Positions 52,660 through 62,583 of a DNA stretch of 64,000 nucleotides are shown one piece after another. Position 1 is the stretch's first letter. Each line of letters starts with the position of its first letter. Where the stretch lies: the NCBI GenBank assembly GCA_025462885.1, contig JAOAPN010000014.1:310001-374000 (forward strand), given 5' to 3'. The notes under the pieces were generated by a model that saw only the letters and a list, made by a program, of their open reading frames with translations, made no database searches and was not told the origin of the DNA. Source of the DNA: Acidobacteriaceae bacterium. GTDB taxonomy: Bacteria; Acidobacteriota; Terriglobia; Terriglobales; Acidobacteriaceae. A program made the position numbers and the translations under genes.

Positions 52660-53649
52660 ATGGATTCATTGCGACCAACTTGGCTGATGATCGTGATTTC
52701 GTTGATGTTGCGTCTTGCGTACACCCCCGGCATCGTCGCGCAAACCCAACCCAAATTGATTCCGCGACCTTCAGCAGCTTCGGAATATTTCCTCGCGCCA
52801 GGGGACCAGATACTGTTGCACGTTGTCGATATGGAAGAGCTTTCCGACAAGGCGATACGCCTGGATCCGAACGGCTTTATCGACTTACCGCTCATAGGAA
52901 GAATGCAGGCGAGCGGTTTGACCCTGGAGCAGTTCAAGGAGCACTTGGGCGCAAAGCTTAGTAAGTATATTAATGACCCGCAGATCTCAGCTAACTTTGT
53001 CGAGGATCAGGGCCGGCCCGTCTCGATTATCGGCGAAGTGAACACGCCCGGAGTTCGTCAATTGCACGGACCCCAGAGGTTGATCGAGGCGATCTCCATG
53101 GCAGGAGGCATAAGGCCAGACGCCGGACCGAAGATAATCATTACGCGGCAGTTGAAATGGGGTTCTCTGCCGCTTCCTGATGCACGGACCGACGCGACGC
53201 ATGCCTACACCACGGCTTCCATTTCTCTTGATGACCTGATGAATTCAACCGACCCAGAAAACAACATTTTTATACAGCCGAACGACGTTATATCGATCCC
53301 GAAGGCTCAGATTGTCTATGTCGTAGGCAACGTAAAGAAGGCTGGCGGCTTCCAGCTATCCTCTCGGGGGACTGTCTCCATACTTCAAGCGGTAGCACTC
53401 GCCGAAGGCCTGTCACCGGACGCGGCTGGCAGCAGGGCAAGAATTATTAGGCCGGCCCCAGGAGGAGATGGTAAGCCGAAGGAGATTCCAATCAACGTGG
53501 CTAAGGTGTTCGATGGCACGGAGCCAGATGTGCCCATGTATGCGAACGATGTTCTGTTTATTCCCAACAGTGTGGCGAAGTCGTCCATGCGACGTTCCGC
53601 AGAGGCCGTATTGCAGGTAACGACCGGAATTCTGATTTACAGACATTGA
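52660..53649 (+). CDS. Wza-like polysaccharide export protein with two SLBB domains
   Basis: 329 residues from ATG 52660. A signal-like segment (LMIVISLMLRLAYTPGIVA) precedes the Poly_export domain (YFLAPGDQILLHV, IRLDPNGFIDLPLIG). Two SLBB domains follow (VSIIGEVNTPGVRQL and VYVVGNVKKAGGFQL). It forms the periplasmic/outer-membrane exit for polymer. There is no lipobox Cys, so it may be a non-acylated type. It is distinct from the shorter exporter at 42438, which implies a second export machine. About 130 nt separate it from the kinase-type gene. Confidence 0.88.
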   Translation: MDSLRPTWLMIVISLMLRLAYTPGIVAQTQPKLIPRPSAASEYFLAPGDQILLHVVDMEELSDKAIRLDPNGFIDLPLIGRMQASGLTLEQFKEHLGAKLSKYINDPQISANFVEDQGRPVSIIGEVNTPGVRQLHGPQRLIEAISMAGGIRPDAGPKIIITRQLKWGSLPLPDARTDATHAYTTASISLDDLMNSTDPENNIFIQPNDVISIPKAQIVYVVGNVKKAGGFQLSSRGTVSILQAVALAEGLSPDAAGSRARIIRPAPGGDGKPKEIPINVAKVFDGTEPDVPMYANDVLFIPNSVAKSSMRRSAEAVLQVTTGILIYRH

Positions 53650-53777
53650 TTTAGCAAGCGAGAAGTAAAACGTTGTCTTGTGAGACTGCGGGACTTCACA
53701 GGAACTGCTTTAGATCTGGAACTAGCGACACTGTCCTGCCCTTCCTAAAATGATCCATGCACTGCCTTGAGTAGCCT

Positions 53778-56108
53778 ATGCATAACGGTTTTGACAATTC
53801 GCAGAGACCACAAAGCCTCCGTAGAGAAATAGCGTCGAACTCCGGAGGGACGCTTGGCTATAACTTGCCTTTACCGCGCCAGGGAGAGTCCAGGAATCCC
53901 AGCCTCATCGCGGATTATTTTCACACCTTATCCCGCTGGCGAGGCTTGATTCTGCTCTCTGCCGTCATTGGGCTTGGCGCCAGTTTTCTCTTGACGTTGA
54001 CGTCTCTTCCTGTATTTCGAGCCCGCACATCGCTTGAGATCCAAAGCATCAACGGCGATTTCATGGATATGCGCGCCGTAGCTCCAACCGGCGGTGGAGC
54101 TTCTGGTGAACAGGACGTGCAAACCCAGATAAAGCTTTTGCAGAGTGATTCCCTGAGAGAGCGAGTGGTTGACTATTTGCAAAAGGAAAAACACCCAGAG
54201 TCCATTGAGCGAAATGATCTGCTGTCGAATCTGAAGCGTGGACTCCATATTTCAAGGAGCGAGCCCCTCGCATATGACGATTTGATTGCTGAAACAGCCA
54301 AGAGTGTAACGGTGAAGCCGCTGGGTGTAACCCGCTTGGTGGAGATTACCTGTGACTCTTGGAGTTCTGATTTTGCCTCAAGGTTTTGCAATGCAATGGT
54401 AAGTCAATATCGAGAGGCCGATCAGGAAACCCGCAGCTCTGAGGCATCCAAGATCAGCGACTGGCTCACTCGCCAGGTAGCGGACGTGAAGTTGAAGGCG
54501 GAAGAGTCGCAGCATCGGCTTGAGGAGGCAACCGGCGGAAATGGTTTGGTGCTCAGTCAGCAGAGCAACTCGGTAGGAGAGGATCGGCTGAGACAGATAC
54601 AAGGCGAGTTAGTCCGGTCCCAGGCAGACCGAATGGAAAAAGAAGCACAGGCGGGTTTGACTGCGACCTCTTCTTCGGACACATTGCCGAATGTATTGGA
54701 CAGCCCCACCTACCGCTCTTACGAACAGAAGCTTGCTGAATTAAAAACCAGTGTGGCTCAGTTGGTTCCCCCACTAACCGAGGAGAACCCCAAAGTCATT
54801 CATCTCCGCTCGCAGATTCGAGAGGTTGAGGCGGGCATGGCGCGTGAGCGGTCGGTTGGAAATGGCCGCATGAAAAATGAGTATGAAGCTGCCAGACATC
54901 GAGAAGCGCTTTTAATGGCGACCTACCGTGCAGCAGAGGCTGCAGTCTCGTCCGATCTGGGTAAGGCTTCAAAGATCAATCTACTGAGGCGCGAGGTGGA
55001 ATCGGAACAGCAGCTTTACCAGACATTGCTACAACGGGCTAGGGAAGCGGGCTTCGCCTCGGCCATGCAGACCACCACGATTCGCACTGTAGATGCCGCA
55101 CAAGATCCGAAAGTGCCCATTTCGCCTCGGAGAGGTACGAATGCCGGAGCGGGCTTTCTTGTAGGAGCAATTTTTGGCATCGGGTTCTCCTTCTTCAAAG
55201 AGCGGAACTCAGAAGTCTTCCGAGTACCTGGTGATATTCAAAAGCGGCTGCGTGTGCAGGAGTTGGGCGTCATTCCCTCATCCGATGCAGGCCGTAAGAA
55301 TGTCATGATCCGGGCCATCCATAGCAAGGGCTCCCTAAGTCTAAAGTCAGACGCAGAGAAGGACACTCAAGGACCCATCGGCTTGACGAAGTGGAACGCG
55401 AATGATTTTTCGATCTCCGCTGAGGCATATAGGAGCACCACCTTTTCGATTCTGCTATCAGATCATCCGCGGAGTCGTGCCAGGATGTATGTGGTTTCCA
55501 GTCCCAATGCGGGCGAAGGCAAAACTACAGTGAGTTCAAATCTCGGTGTGGCACTCAGCAAATCGAAGCTTAAGGTTCTCCTGGTAGACGGGGACCTTCG
55601 CAAGCCCGGCTTACACAAAGCACTGCAGATGGAAAATAATTTCGGCCTGAGGAATATCTTGCGCGGAGAGATAGATATTCAACGCGCACCGCTATCGCAC
55701 TTCTGCCAGCCGACTTCGATGGCAAACCTTTCAGTGCTGCTATCCGGAACAGGCCGAGAGGAAGTGGTGGAATTGCTGCATTCGCCTGATGTGCGTACGT
55801 TGTTGACGCGGCTCAGCCATGAGTTCGATGTTGTGCTCATCGATACCCCGCCGATGCTGCATATGACGGACGCTCGAATCTTTTCTACACATGCGGATGG
55901 AGCAATTCTCGTCTTTCGAGCAGGTGTTACGACGCAGGACCAGGCAGGTGCCGCGGTCGACCTATTCGAACATGATCGAGTTCCATTGATAGGCACTATA
56001 TTGAACGATTTCGATCCGATTCGTGAAGGCAAGGCGAGCTACTACGATTCCTATTATCGCTACAGGCAGCAAACGGATGGCGTGGAAGAAAGCGTCATGA
56101 AGTTATGA
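53778..56108 (+). CDS. Wzc-like polysaccharide copolymerase with tyrosine autokinase
   Basis: 776 residues. A Wzz domain with a first TM helix (GLILLSAVIGLGASFLLTL, about 55-75), long coiled coils (200-430), and a second TM helix near 455-475 are followed by the BY-kinase domain: Walker A PNAGEGKTT, Walker A' VLLVDGDLRKPGLHKAL, Walker B VLIDTPP. The C-terminal tail has a Tyr cluster (YYDSYYRYRQQ), the autophosphorylation site. All ATP-binding residues are present, unlike the degenerate protein at 41800. It controls chain length and export together with the Wza-like protein upstream. The stop overlaps the next GT gene by ATGA. Confidence 0.92.
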   Translation: MHNGFDNSQRPQSLRREIASNSGGTLGYNLPLPRQGESRNPSLIADYFHTLSRWRGLILLSAVIGLGASFLLTLTSLPVFRARTSLEIQSINGDFMDMRAVAPTGGGASGEQDVQTQIKLLQSDSLRERVVDYLQKEKHPESIERNDLLSNLKRGLHISRSEPLAYDDLIAETAKSVTVKPLGVTRLVEITCDSWSSDFASRFCNAMVSQYREADQETRSSEASKISDWLTRQVADVKLKAEESQHRLEEATGGNGLVLSQQSNSVGEDRLRQIQGELVRSQADRMEKEAQAGLTATSSSDTLPNVLDSPTYRSYEQKLAELKTSVAQLVPPLTEENPKVIHLRSQIREVEAGMARERSVGNGRMKNEYEAARHREALLMATYRAAEAAVSSDLGKASKINLLRREVESEQQLYQTLLQRAREAGFASAMQTTTIRTVDAAQDPKVPISPRRGTNAGAGFLVGAIFGIGFSFFKERNSEVFRVPGDIQKRLRVQELGVIPSSDAGRKNVMIRAIHSKGSLSLKSDAEKDTQGPIGLTKWNANDFSISAEAYRSTTFSILLSDHPRSRARMYVVSSPNAGEGKTTVSSNLGVALSKSKLKVLLVDGDLRKPGLHKALQMENNFGLRNILRGEIDIQRAPLSHFCQPTSMANLSVLLSGTGREEVVELLHSPDVRTLLTRLSHEFDVVLIDTPPMLHMTDARIFSTHADGAILVFRAGVTTQDQAGAAVDLFEHDRVPLIGTILNDFDPIREGKASYYDSYYRYRQQTDGVEESVMKL

Positions 56109-57304
56109 ACTCGATATCAATTTCGGATGCTCTCGCCACCTCCCAGTCGACGGAAGCGAGTGAGCCAAAACGAACTTTGAATTTGCTCGCGTACGTACAT
56201 CTTCGAAATATCCATAATTCAACTGGAGCGGGTCGGGTTGCGAGACAGCTGACGGAGCATTTGGCGTCGAGAAACGATGTAAGACTTCGGGTATTAGTTG
56301 ATGCGGCAGATAAAGAACGAGTGCTGCCTCTTGTAAAGGAGCCGTGGACCACTTTTGAATATACAACTTTTTCAAACGATACCTCCAAGCAGCAGGCGAG
56401 ATGGTTCTGGCTAAACAGCCCTAAAGCAGAGAGCTACTGGCCGGAGGCGGACATCATCTTTTGCACGGGAGAATCATTCGTTCCGACTAAAAAAGCGAAG
56501 CTGGTTGTCACCGTGCACGACGCGGCTTATTTTGAAACTCAGGCGCATCGACGCGATCAAGCATTTTGGAAGCAGAAGTTGAAATGGACTATGCTCTATC
56601 GAAAACTCGCGAAAAACGCGGATATGTTTCACACCGTATCGCATTTTTCGGCGAGTCGCTTAGCGCATTTTTTCCCAACGATCGCTGACAGAATTCGCGT
56701 TGTCCACAATGCGGTGGCGCCTCACTTCTTCGAAGCTGTTCCCAAGGCCGGCTTCGACTATTTGGAAAGTATCAGGTTAGCGAATTGCTCCTTTGTCCTT
56801 GTTCCCGGGGGACTGCATTTCAGAAAAAATGCGGACCTGATCCTCGCTGCTTGCCCAGAGTTAATTCGTAGGTTCCCTGACTTGGTGATTGCTGTTGTTA
56901 ATCATTCGAATTCAGAGTATGTAGAGCAAGCCAAGGCATTGCAGCCGAATCTGAGGCTGTTGGGATTCGTCGAGGATTCCTCGCTGCATGCGCTCTATGC
57001 TGCCGCCAGTGTAGTTTGGTTTCCTTCACGCTACGAGGGTTTTGGACTACCGGTAATTGAGGCGATGGCGTGTGGTGCGCCAGTCGTGGCGAGCAACGCG
57101 TCATCTCTTCCGGAGATCGCAGGTGATGCCGCGATGCTGGTCGATCCGTCTCATTGGGAATCTCATGTGCGGACAATACACGATCTGCTAACCGATGATG
57201 CAGCACGTCTAGAACTGTCCCGCGCCGGTCGCATTCGCGCCTCCTTATTTACCTGGGAGTCGTCTGCTTGCCAGATAAAACGACATTTTGACTCACTGCT
57301 ATAG
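56105..57304 (+). CDS. GT4-family glycosyltransferase
   Basis: 399 residues, GT-B fold. The donor half contains VPGGLHFRKNADLIL, RLLGFVEDSSLHALYAA and PSRYEGFGLPVIEAM, with the E-x7-E pair. The N-terminal half has VTVHDAAYFE. It resembles mannosyl/rhamnosyl-type GT4 enzymes of exopolysaccharide loci; the sugar cannot be fixed. It is translationally coupled to the Wzc-like gene. Confidence 0.88.
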   Translation: MNSISISDALATSQSTEASEPKRTLNLLAYVHLRNIHNSTGAGRVARQLTEHLASRNDVRLRVLVDAADKERVLPLVKEPWTTFEYTTFSNDTSKQQARWFWLNSPKAESYWPEADIIFCTGESFVPTKKAKLVVTVHDAAYFETQAHRRDQAFWKQKLKWTMLYRKLAKNADMFHTVSHFSASRLAHFFPTIADRIRVVHNAVAPHFFEAVPKAGFDYLESIRLANCSFVLVPGGLHFRKNADLILAACPELIRRFPDLVIAVVNHSNSEYVEQAKALQPNLRLLGFVEDSSLHALYAAASVVWFPSRYEGFGLPVIEAMACGAPVVASNASSLPEIAGDAAMLVDPSHWESHVRTIHDLLTDDAARLELSRAGRIRASLFTWESSACQIKRHFDSLL

Positions 57305-57360
57305 CGTCTCGAACTATTTGAACTTACGTTTCGTAGCTCATCAAACCCGGAGATAAACAG

Positions 57361-58731
57361 ATGTCGCCCGTGGCTGTTACTCCCAATCCGAGTCTGCTGC
57401 CAGCCGAGGTCGATGCCGATTTTGGCGTTGTCCAAAATGCATCACGTCCCACTCGCATGATGAAGATGGTGGTAGTGCAGAGTGGCGCTCGGGATGCATA
57501 CCAGTTGGCGTTAGCATTGTCGGAAAGAGACATCCTGGAAACATTGGTCACAGATCTATTTTGGCCCTTGGATGAAAGCTGGGCACGGTCGCTGCTCAGA
57601 GCGCTGCCACCAGTTATCCGTTCAATGATCTTGCCGCGCAGCGAGCGAAGGTTGCCCTGGCACAGGATCAAGCTTTGCTGGCTGGTAGGCATGAAGACGC
57701 TTCTCCTGGAGAGGCTCTCCTGGAGTTCTTTGGATGTGCGACGACGAGCTATGCGTCAGGCGGATGCGGTGCTTGGGCAGACTGCGGGAGCCCTCGCAAA
57801 ACATAAAAAAGTTGGCTTGCTGAGTTATAGCTACTATGGCTACGACGCATTCAAGGCGTACGGACAACCCGGGATGCTGTTCCAACTGCATCCGCATCCG
57901 GAGAGCATGCGACGCATCCTGAGTGAGGAACTGGCGGCGCATCCGGATTGCGCTGATTCACTGAGCCAGGAATGGGAGCTTTCTCTTCCTGAAGAAGATT
58001 TTCAACATCTGGTCCACGAGACGCGCATGGCTTCTCATTTTCTGGTGGCGTCTTCGTTTACAAAGGGCACACTAGTCGAAAATGGTATACGCTCCTCCGC
58101 AGTATCGGTTATTCCGTATGGTGTGGATACCACACGCTTCAAGCCCAGCCTGCAATCGCGTTCCAATCATCAAGGCAAACTTCGTTTGCTGTTTGTTGGT
58201 CGTATCAATCAACGCAAGGGGATCAAATATCTTCTGGAGGCCTTGCGGTTAGTGGACCGAAGTGAAGTCGAGCTTACGGTGTGTGGAAGGGTCATCGATG
58301 GGCTTGAACTTTTTCGTCCGTTTGCGGGCCGTGTGCAAGTTCGTCCTTCAGTGAGTGCGGATGAATTGGTCGCCGCATATCAAGCTGCGGACCTCTTTGT
58401 TTTCCCCTCCGTTGCGGAAGGGTTTGGGCAGGTCCTCTTGGAGTCGTTGGCCTGTGGGCTTCCGATTCTCTCGACAACTCATACAGCGGCTCCAGACCTG
58501 ATTGACCAGGGAGTACAAGGGTTCGTCGTGGACCCAGGACGACCCGACCTGATCGCGGAGAAAATCCTCTGGGCCTTGGAACACCGGAACGGACTGACCC
58601 AGATGGGGCAAGCGGCCCGCGCACGTGCCGAAGAGTTCACATGGGAGCGCTTCCGTTCCAAGGTTGCAGATAGCGTCGAAGACTATCTCGATCGGCAGAA
58701 TCCGTCAGAGCCGGGGTGGAATGATGTTTGA
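57361..58731 (+). CDS. GT4-family glycosyltransferase
   Basis: 456 residues from ATG 57361, whose N-terminal 35 residues look disordered. The donor domain carries LLFVGRINQRKGIKYL and PSVAEGFGQVLLESL with the E-x7-E motif. A long N-terminal half contains a YSYYGYDAFKAYG segment and HPHPESMRRIL, which is found in a subgroup of cyanobacterial/acidobacterial GT4 proteins. It is 56 nt after the previous GT gene, and its stop lies inside the start region of the polymerase gene. Acceptor and donor are unknown. Confidence 0.87.
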   Translation: MSPVAVTPNPSLLPAEVDADFGVVQNASRPTRMMKMVVVQSGARDAYQLALALSERDILETLVTDLFWPLDESWARSLLRALPPVIRSMILPRSERRLPWHRIKLCWLVGMKTLLLERLSWSSLDVRRRAMRQADAVLGQTAGALAKHKKVGLLSYSYYGYDAFKAYGQPGMLFQLHPHPESMRRILSEELAAHPDCADSLSQEWELSLPEEDFQHLVHETRMASHFLVASSFTKGTLVENGIRSSAVSVIPYGVDTTRFKPSLQSRSNHQGKLRLLFVGRINQRKGIKYLLEALRLVDRSEVELTVCGRVIDGLELFRPFAGRVQVRPSVSADELVAAYQAADLFVFPSVAEGFGQVLLESLACGLPILSTTHTAAPDLIDQGVQGFVVDPGRPDLIAEKILWALEHRNGLTQMGQAARARAEEFTWERFRSKVADSVEDYLDRQNPSEPGWNDV

Positions 58732-60079
58732 GATCTTGTTGTTCTCGGGTGCCGGGATCTTGATCCTCGGGATGATTTGTGCCTACGACGGAAGCAGGGA
58801 CGTGTTTCATCCCTTGATGTTCATCAGCCCGATGATGCTCTTTCTCTATTTCTGGATGCCGTACAAGCTTCATTCCTCCGGCGGATTGGATCAGTTCTTC
58901 GACCAGGAACAACTTGTATCGGTCCAGACACTCAACGTGCTGGGAGTCCTCGCGTTTGTAGGGGCATGCCTAGCGGCAGGATCGCGGCTGAGTCGAACCA
59001 GCCCAAGGAAGACCCTACGGCTATCGCCGGCCGCCAATCGCCGCTTGTTGATTGGTGGTGCCCTCGTGGGCAGTGTTGGGCTCGCTTGCTGGTGCGTTAC
59101 GATCGTCAACGTTGGTGGGTTCGTCAATGCATTCAGTGCTTCTTACTCGGGGGGCTGGGATGACAGTGGCTATGTACGCGACGGCAGTCTGCTGATGCTC
59201 GTCGGGGTATTGATGGCGGTTTCGGCTTTGTCGGCAGGAGCGCCCAAAGTTTCAAGTCTGCTGCTGATTGGTCTATTCGGTCTTCCATGGTTGACGCAGG
59301 CGCTGCTTACTGCCAGACGAGGGCCAACGTTTGCGATCATGACGATTTTTCTGATGGGATGGTATGTTAATCGAGAAAAGCGTCCTCCATTGCTGGCTGT
59401 GGGCGTGCTGGGACTATGCCTTGGATGGCTTGTGCTATTTCTGGTTACAAACCGAGGAAGCATTTATCTAGGTTCGAGCTTCGACGTTAAGTCCGATGTA
59501 GGTAATATCGTAGATAAACCGGACACCGGGAACGAATTCATCTATGGAACTGGAACAGTTCTGAGTGCCGAACGGCGCGGTCATTATTTTTGGATGCGGC
59601 GGTACCTGGCCCAGATTTTAGTTCGGCCCATCCCGAGTGCCATATGGCCTACGAAATATGAGGACTTCGGCGTGCCCGAACTTCTGCATAACGCGGGAAC
59701 GGGCGAAGGGTTCGGTGATGCGCTGGGTTGGGTAGGAGCAGTTGGTTCAGCCCCCGGCATCATCGCTGACCTGTTTGTCGAGGTGTGGTGGTTGGCAATT
59801 CCACTTATGGCCCTGCTGGGTTGGAGTTACGGGGTGATATGGAGGACGTCTAGCTTCCGCGGTGGAGGTTGGTCCAGCCAGTATGTGATTCTCTCCGCCC
59901 TGTCAATCTACTTGGTAATGCAGACCATGGAGGCTGTGATCTTCCGAACTCTACTGCTCTCGATCCCAAGCTGGTGGACATGGAAATGGGCAATGCGGGC
60001 ACCGGATGCTCTTCAAGGCACGACTGACGTGGATTCATTACGAATAATTCTTGATAGCAGGAGTGTTGAGCATGCTTAG
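58724..60079 (+). CDS. Wzy-type oligosaccharide repeat-unit polymerase
   Basis: About 451 residues from the second of two adjacent ATGs (58721, 58724), which has GGGGTGGA upstream. About ten hydrophobic segments are visible (ILLFSGAGILILGMI, LLIGGALVGSVGLACW, GVLGLCLGWLVLFLV). A large periplasmic loop at 250-330 holds acidic/aromatic sequence (GTGTVLSAERRGHYFWMRRY) and a conserved GEGFGDALGWVG. The pattern fits O-antigen polymerase-like proteins of the oligosaccharide repeat-unit type, not the Wzy_C ligase type found at 44508. It overlaps the preceding GT gene by 8 nt and the next by 8 nt. Confidence 0.78.
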   Translation: MFEILLFSGAGILILGMICAYDGSRDVFHPLMFISPMMLFLYFWMPYKLHSSGGLDQFFDQEQLVSVQTLNVLGVLAFVGACLAAGSRLSRTSPRKTLRLSPAANRRLLIGGALVGSVGLACWCVTIVNVGGFVNAFSASYSGGWDDSGYVRDGSLLMLVGVLMAVSALSAGAPKVSSLLLIGLFGLPWLTQALLTARRGPTFAIMTIFLMGWYVNREKRPPLLAVGVLGLCLGWLVLFLVTNRGSIYLGSSFDVKSDVGNIVDKPDTGNEFIYGTGTVLSAERRGHYFWMRRYLAQILVRPIPSAIWPTKYEDFGVPELLHNAGTGEGFGDALGWVGAVGSAPGIIADLFVEVWWLAIPLMALLGWSYGVIWRTSSFRGGGWSSQYVILSALSIYLVMQTMEAVIFRTLLLSIPSWWTWKWAMRAPDALQGTTDVDSLRIILDSRSVEHA

Positions 60080-61271
60080 TGCCACCGCCTTGAACGACCC
60101 AGCATCGGACGAACGAGTTGGCGATCTCCGAAGTGGGAGTTGTAAAGTCGCCGTTATTTGGATTGACTGGTACGCCTATCACGTAGGCAGATTTAGAGGA
60201 ATACTGAGTCACCCCGCATTGGGCCCAACCGCATTAGGAATCGAGATGGTCGGTGGAGCGGGCGTTCACCAGGGGTTGAAGTTTCGTGAGGATCTACCGG
60301 CAGACCTTCGTGTTGAAACTCTCATGCCAGAGAGCAGTTGGCACGATGTAGGGAAGATACAACTGGCACTAAAACTCTGGAAGGTCTTATCGCGATTCAA
60401 TCCTGAAGTCGTGTTGGTGCCGGGTTACTATACACTCCCGGGAATCGCCGCTGCCTTATGGGCGAAGTTGCACGGTGCCAAGAGCGTATTGATGACCGAA
60501 AGCACCGAGGACGACCACCGTCGCATATGGTGGAAAGAAAAACTGAAGTCAAGCGTAATTCGAAGCTTGTTCGACTGGGCGGTGACGGGCGGAAAAGCTC
60601 ATGTCCGATACCTCGAGCATCTGGGCTTTCCACTGAATCGCATCGGCCACTTCTACGACGTGGTCGAAAATAGCATCTACCAGGAACGTACAACTCGACT
60701 TAGACAACGGTCACGAGAGTTCTTCGATCTTCCGGCTCGTTACTTCCTTTACATTGGTCGGCTGGCACCAGAGAAAAATGTCGGTGGGCTGATCCGGGCG
60801 TGGTCTGCATATCGAGCCCTGGGAGGAATTTGGCCGCTCCTCCTCGTGGGGGACGGACCAACCGCGAATGAACTCAAAGAAATGGCAGCCGAATCTACCT
60901 ATCGCGCGGACATACACTTCGCAGGTCATAAGGGATCGGAAGATCTGCCCAGGTACTACGGGTTTGCAGGGTGCTTTGTGTTGCCGAGCTCCCGCGAACC
61001 GTGGGGACTGGTGGTGAACGAGGCGATGGCGTCAGGACTGCCCGTCATTGTCTCAAATTGCTGCGGCTGTGCCGAGGATCTCGTAGTCTCGGACGTGAAT
61101 GGAATGATATTTGATCCCGTGGATGACATGAACCTGACTTCCTGCCTAGTAAAAATTGGTGCACTCAAATCGGAGGAACTAGCGCACATGGGTCTGCATT
61201 CCCGCGAAATCATTGAGCACTACTCGCCTCGAAATTTTGGCCGAGAAATAGCACGAATCACGAACGCTTAA
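60072..61271 (+). CDS. GT4-family glycosyltransferase
   Basis: 399 residues from ATG 60072, with AGGAG upstream; the ATG overlaps the polymerase stop by 8 nt. Donor half: LYIGRLAPEKNVGGLI and PSSREPWGLVVNEAMASG, where the family E-x7-E pair is kept (REPWGLVVNE). N-terminal half: VIWIDWYAYHVGRF. The sequence NCCGCAED near the sugar-binding site replaces the more common VGG-PEL. Likely adds one residue of the repeat unit. Confidence 0.87.
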   Translation: MLSATALNDPASDERVGDLRSGSCKVAVIWIDWYAYHVGRFRGILSHPALGPTALGIEMVGGAGVHQGLKFREDLPADLRVETLMPESSWHDVGKIQLALKLWKVLSRFNPEVVLVPGYYTLPGIAAALWAKLHGAKSVLMTESTEDDHRRIWWKEKLKSSVIRSLFDWAVTGGKAHVRYLEHLGFPLNRIGHFYDVVENSIYQERTTRLRQRSREFFDLPARYFLYIGRLAPEKNVGGLIRAWSAYRALGGIWPLLLVGDGPTANELKEMAAESTYRADIHFAGHKGSEDLPRYYGFAGCFVLPSSREPWGLVVNEAMASGLPVIVSNCCGCAEDLVVSDVNGMIFDPVDDMNLTSCLVKIGALKSEELAHMGLHSREIIEHYSPRNFGREIARITNA

Positions 61272-61350
61272 AGTTTCTGACAGCGTGTTGTTAGAAGGTG
61301 CTGAAGTGAGGATGTGGGTTGGTGAGGCCATAAGAATGAAAGGGACTGAG

Positions 61351-62577
61351 ATGTCTACCGAACGGATATTAGACTTCGGACAGGAAGCCTTGACCCCGCA
61401 AGTGCCACATTGGATGGGAGTAGTGTCGCATCTTGATCCTCGCTATGGGGGGCTCAGCGCCGTGGTGCCGCAGCTCAGTTCTTCGATTGTACGCACGGGG
61501 TTATGCACGATGGAGTTATCGGCTTTTTGCGCGCCAACGGAACTATATTCCGAGTCCAATTACCCCGAGTTATCCGTCTCAACATGGCCGACCAGCCGCG
61601 CACAGTGGTGGCGGGACCGTAGTCTCCGCATTCATTTCCAGGAACAGGTTCGCAAGGTTGACGGTCTACATATTCATGGTTTATGGGAGCAGAGCACAGC
61701 AATTGCCGCGCATACAGCCAGAGCTTTGAGAAAGCCGTACGTCATTTCAGCTCATGGAATGCTCGAGAAATGGGCTCTAAATAATAAGAGACTAAAAAAG
61801 CAGATCTATTCGGCATTCATTGAGCGTGCGAATGTTCAAAAAGCCTCCTGTGTTCATGCACTTACAGGTGCTGAGGCCGAGGACTATAGGCAATTCGGAG
61901 TTCGATCCCCGATCGCGATCATTCCCAATGGAGTTCATATTCCAGACTCGATTGACTCCGAATGCTTTCTAAATCGATTTCCAGAACTAAGACGCAAAAG
62001 GATGGTTCTGTTCATGGGGCGAATCCATTTCAAGAAAGGGCTGGACATTCTTATCGAATCCTGGGCAAAGGTGGCGAAAGATTGGCCTGATGCACATCTG
62101 GTGCTGGCTGGACCAGACTTTGAAGATACCAGGGCAGTTATTGAGAAGTTAGTGGAAGATTTTGGTATCGGTTCTCAGGTACTCTTCACGGGAATGTTGC
62201 GGAACGAGATAAAGTGGAGCGCACTAGCGCACGCAGAATGCTTCGTGTTGCCCTCCTACTCAGAGGGATTGAGTGTTTCTGTCCTGGAAGCCATGGGGAT
62301 GGGGTTACCCGTCATTGTGACGGAGCAGTGCAATCTACCCGAAGTCGGAATACTGGATGCGGGATGGCTAATCAAATCCGAAACCGGTCCTCTTACGTCT
62401 TCATTACGGGATCTTCTAAATAATTCACCCGCTCACAATGCCACAGTAGGTGGAAGAGGAAGACGTTTAGTACGGGAGCGCTACAACTGGGAAATTATTA
62501 CCGCTCAGATGGTCGAGTTATATCGATGGATTGATAGCGGTTGCCGACCACAGGAATTCGACTTCGTGACGACCTAG
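61351..62577 (+). CDS. GT4-family glycosyltransferase
   Basis: 408 residues if started at ATG 61351; ATG 61336 in the same frame is equally possible. N-terminal half: VSHLDPRYGGLSAVVPQL and HIHGLWEQ. Donor half: LFMGRIHFKKGLDILI and PSYSEGLSVSVLEAMGMG with the E-x7-E motif. The GGLS-VP start and HIHGLW are typical of a GT4 subgroup that transfers hexoses in capsule loci. It is 6 nt from the acetyltransferase gene, so the pair is co-translated. Confidence 0.88.
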   Translation: MSTERILDFGQEALTPQVPHWMGVVSHLDPRYGGLSAVVPQLSSSIVRTGLCTMELSAFCAPTELYSESNYPELSVSTWPTSRAQWWRDRSLRIHFQEQVRKVDGLHIHGLWEQSTAIAAHTARALRKPYVISAHGMLEKWALNNKRLKKQIYSAFIERANVQKASCVHALTGAEAEDYRQFGVRSPIAIIPNGVHIPDSIDSECFLNRFPELRRKRMVLFMGRIHFKKGLDILIESWAKVAKDWPDAHLVLAGPDFEDTRAVIEKLVEDFGIGSQVLFTGMLRNEIKWSALAHAECFVLPSYSEGLSVSVLEAMGMGLPVIVTEQCNLPEVGILDAGWLIKSETGPLTSSLRDLLNNSPAHNATVGGRGRRLVRERYNWEIITAQMVELYRWIDSGCRPQEFDFVTT

Positions 62578-62583
62578 GTTTGT

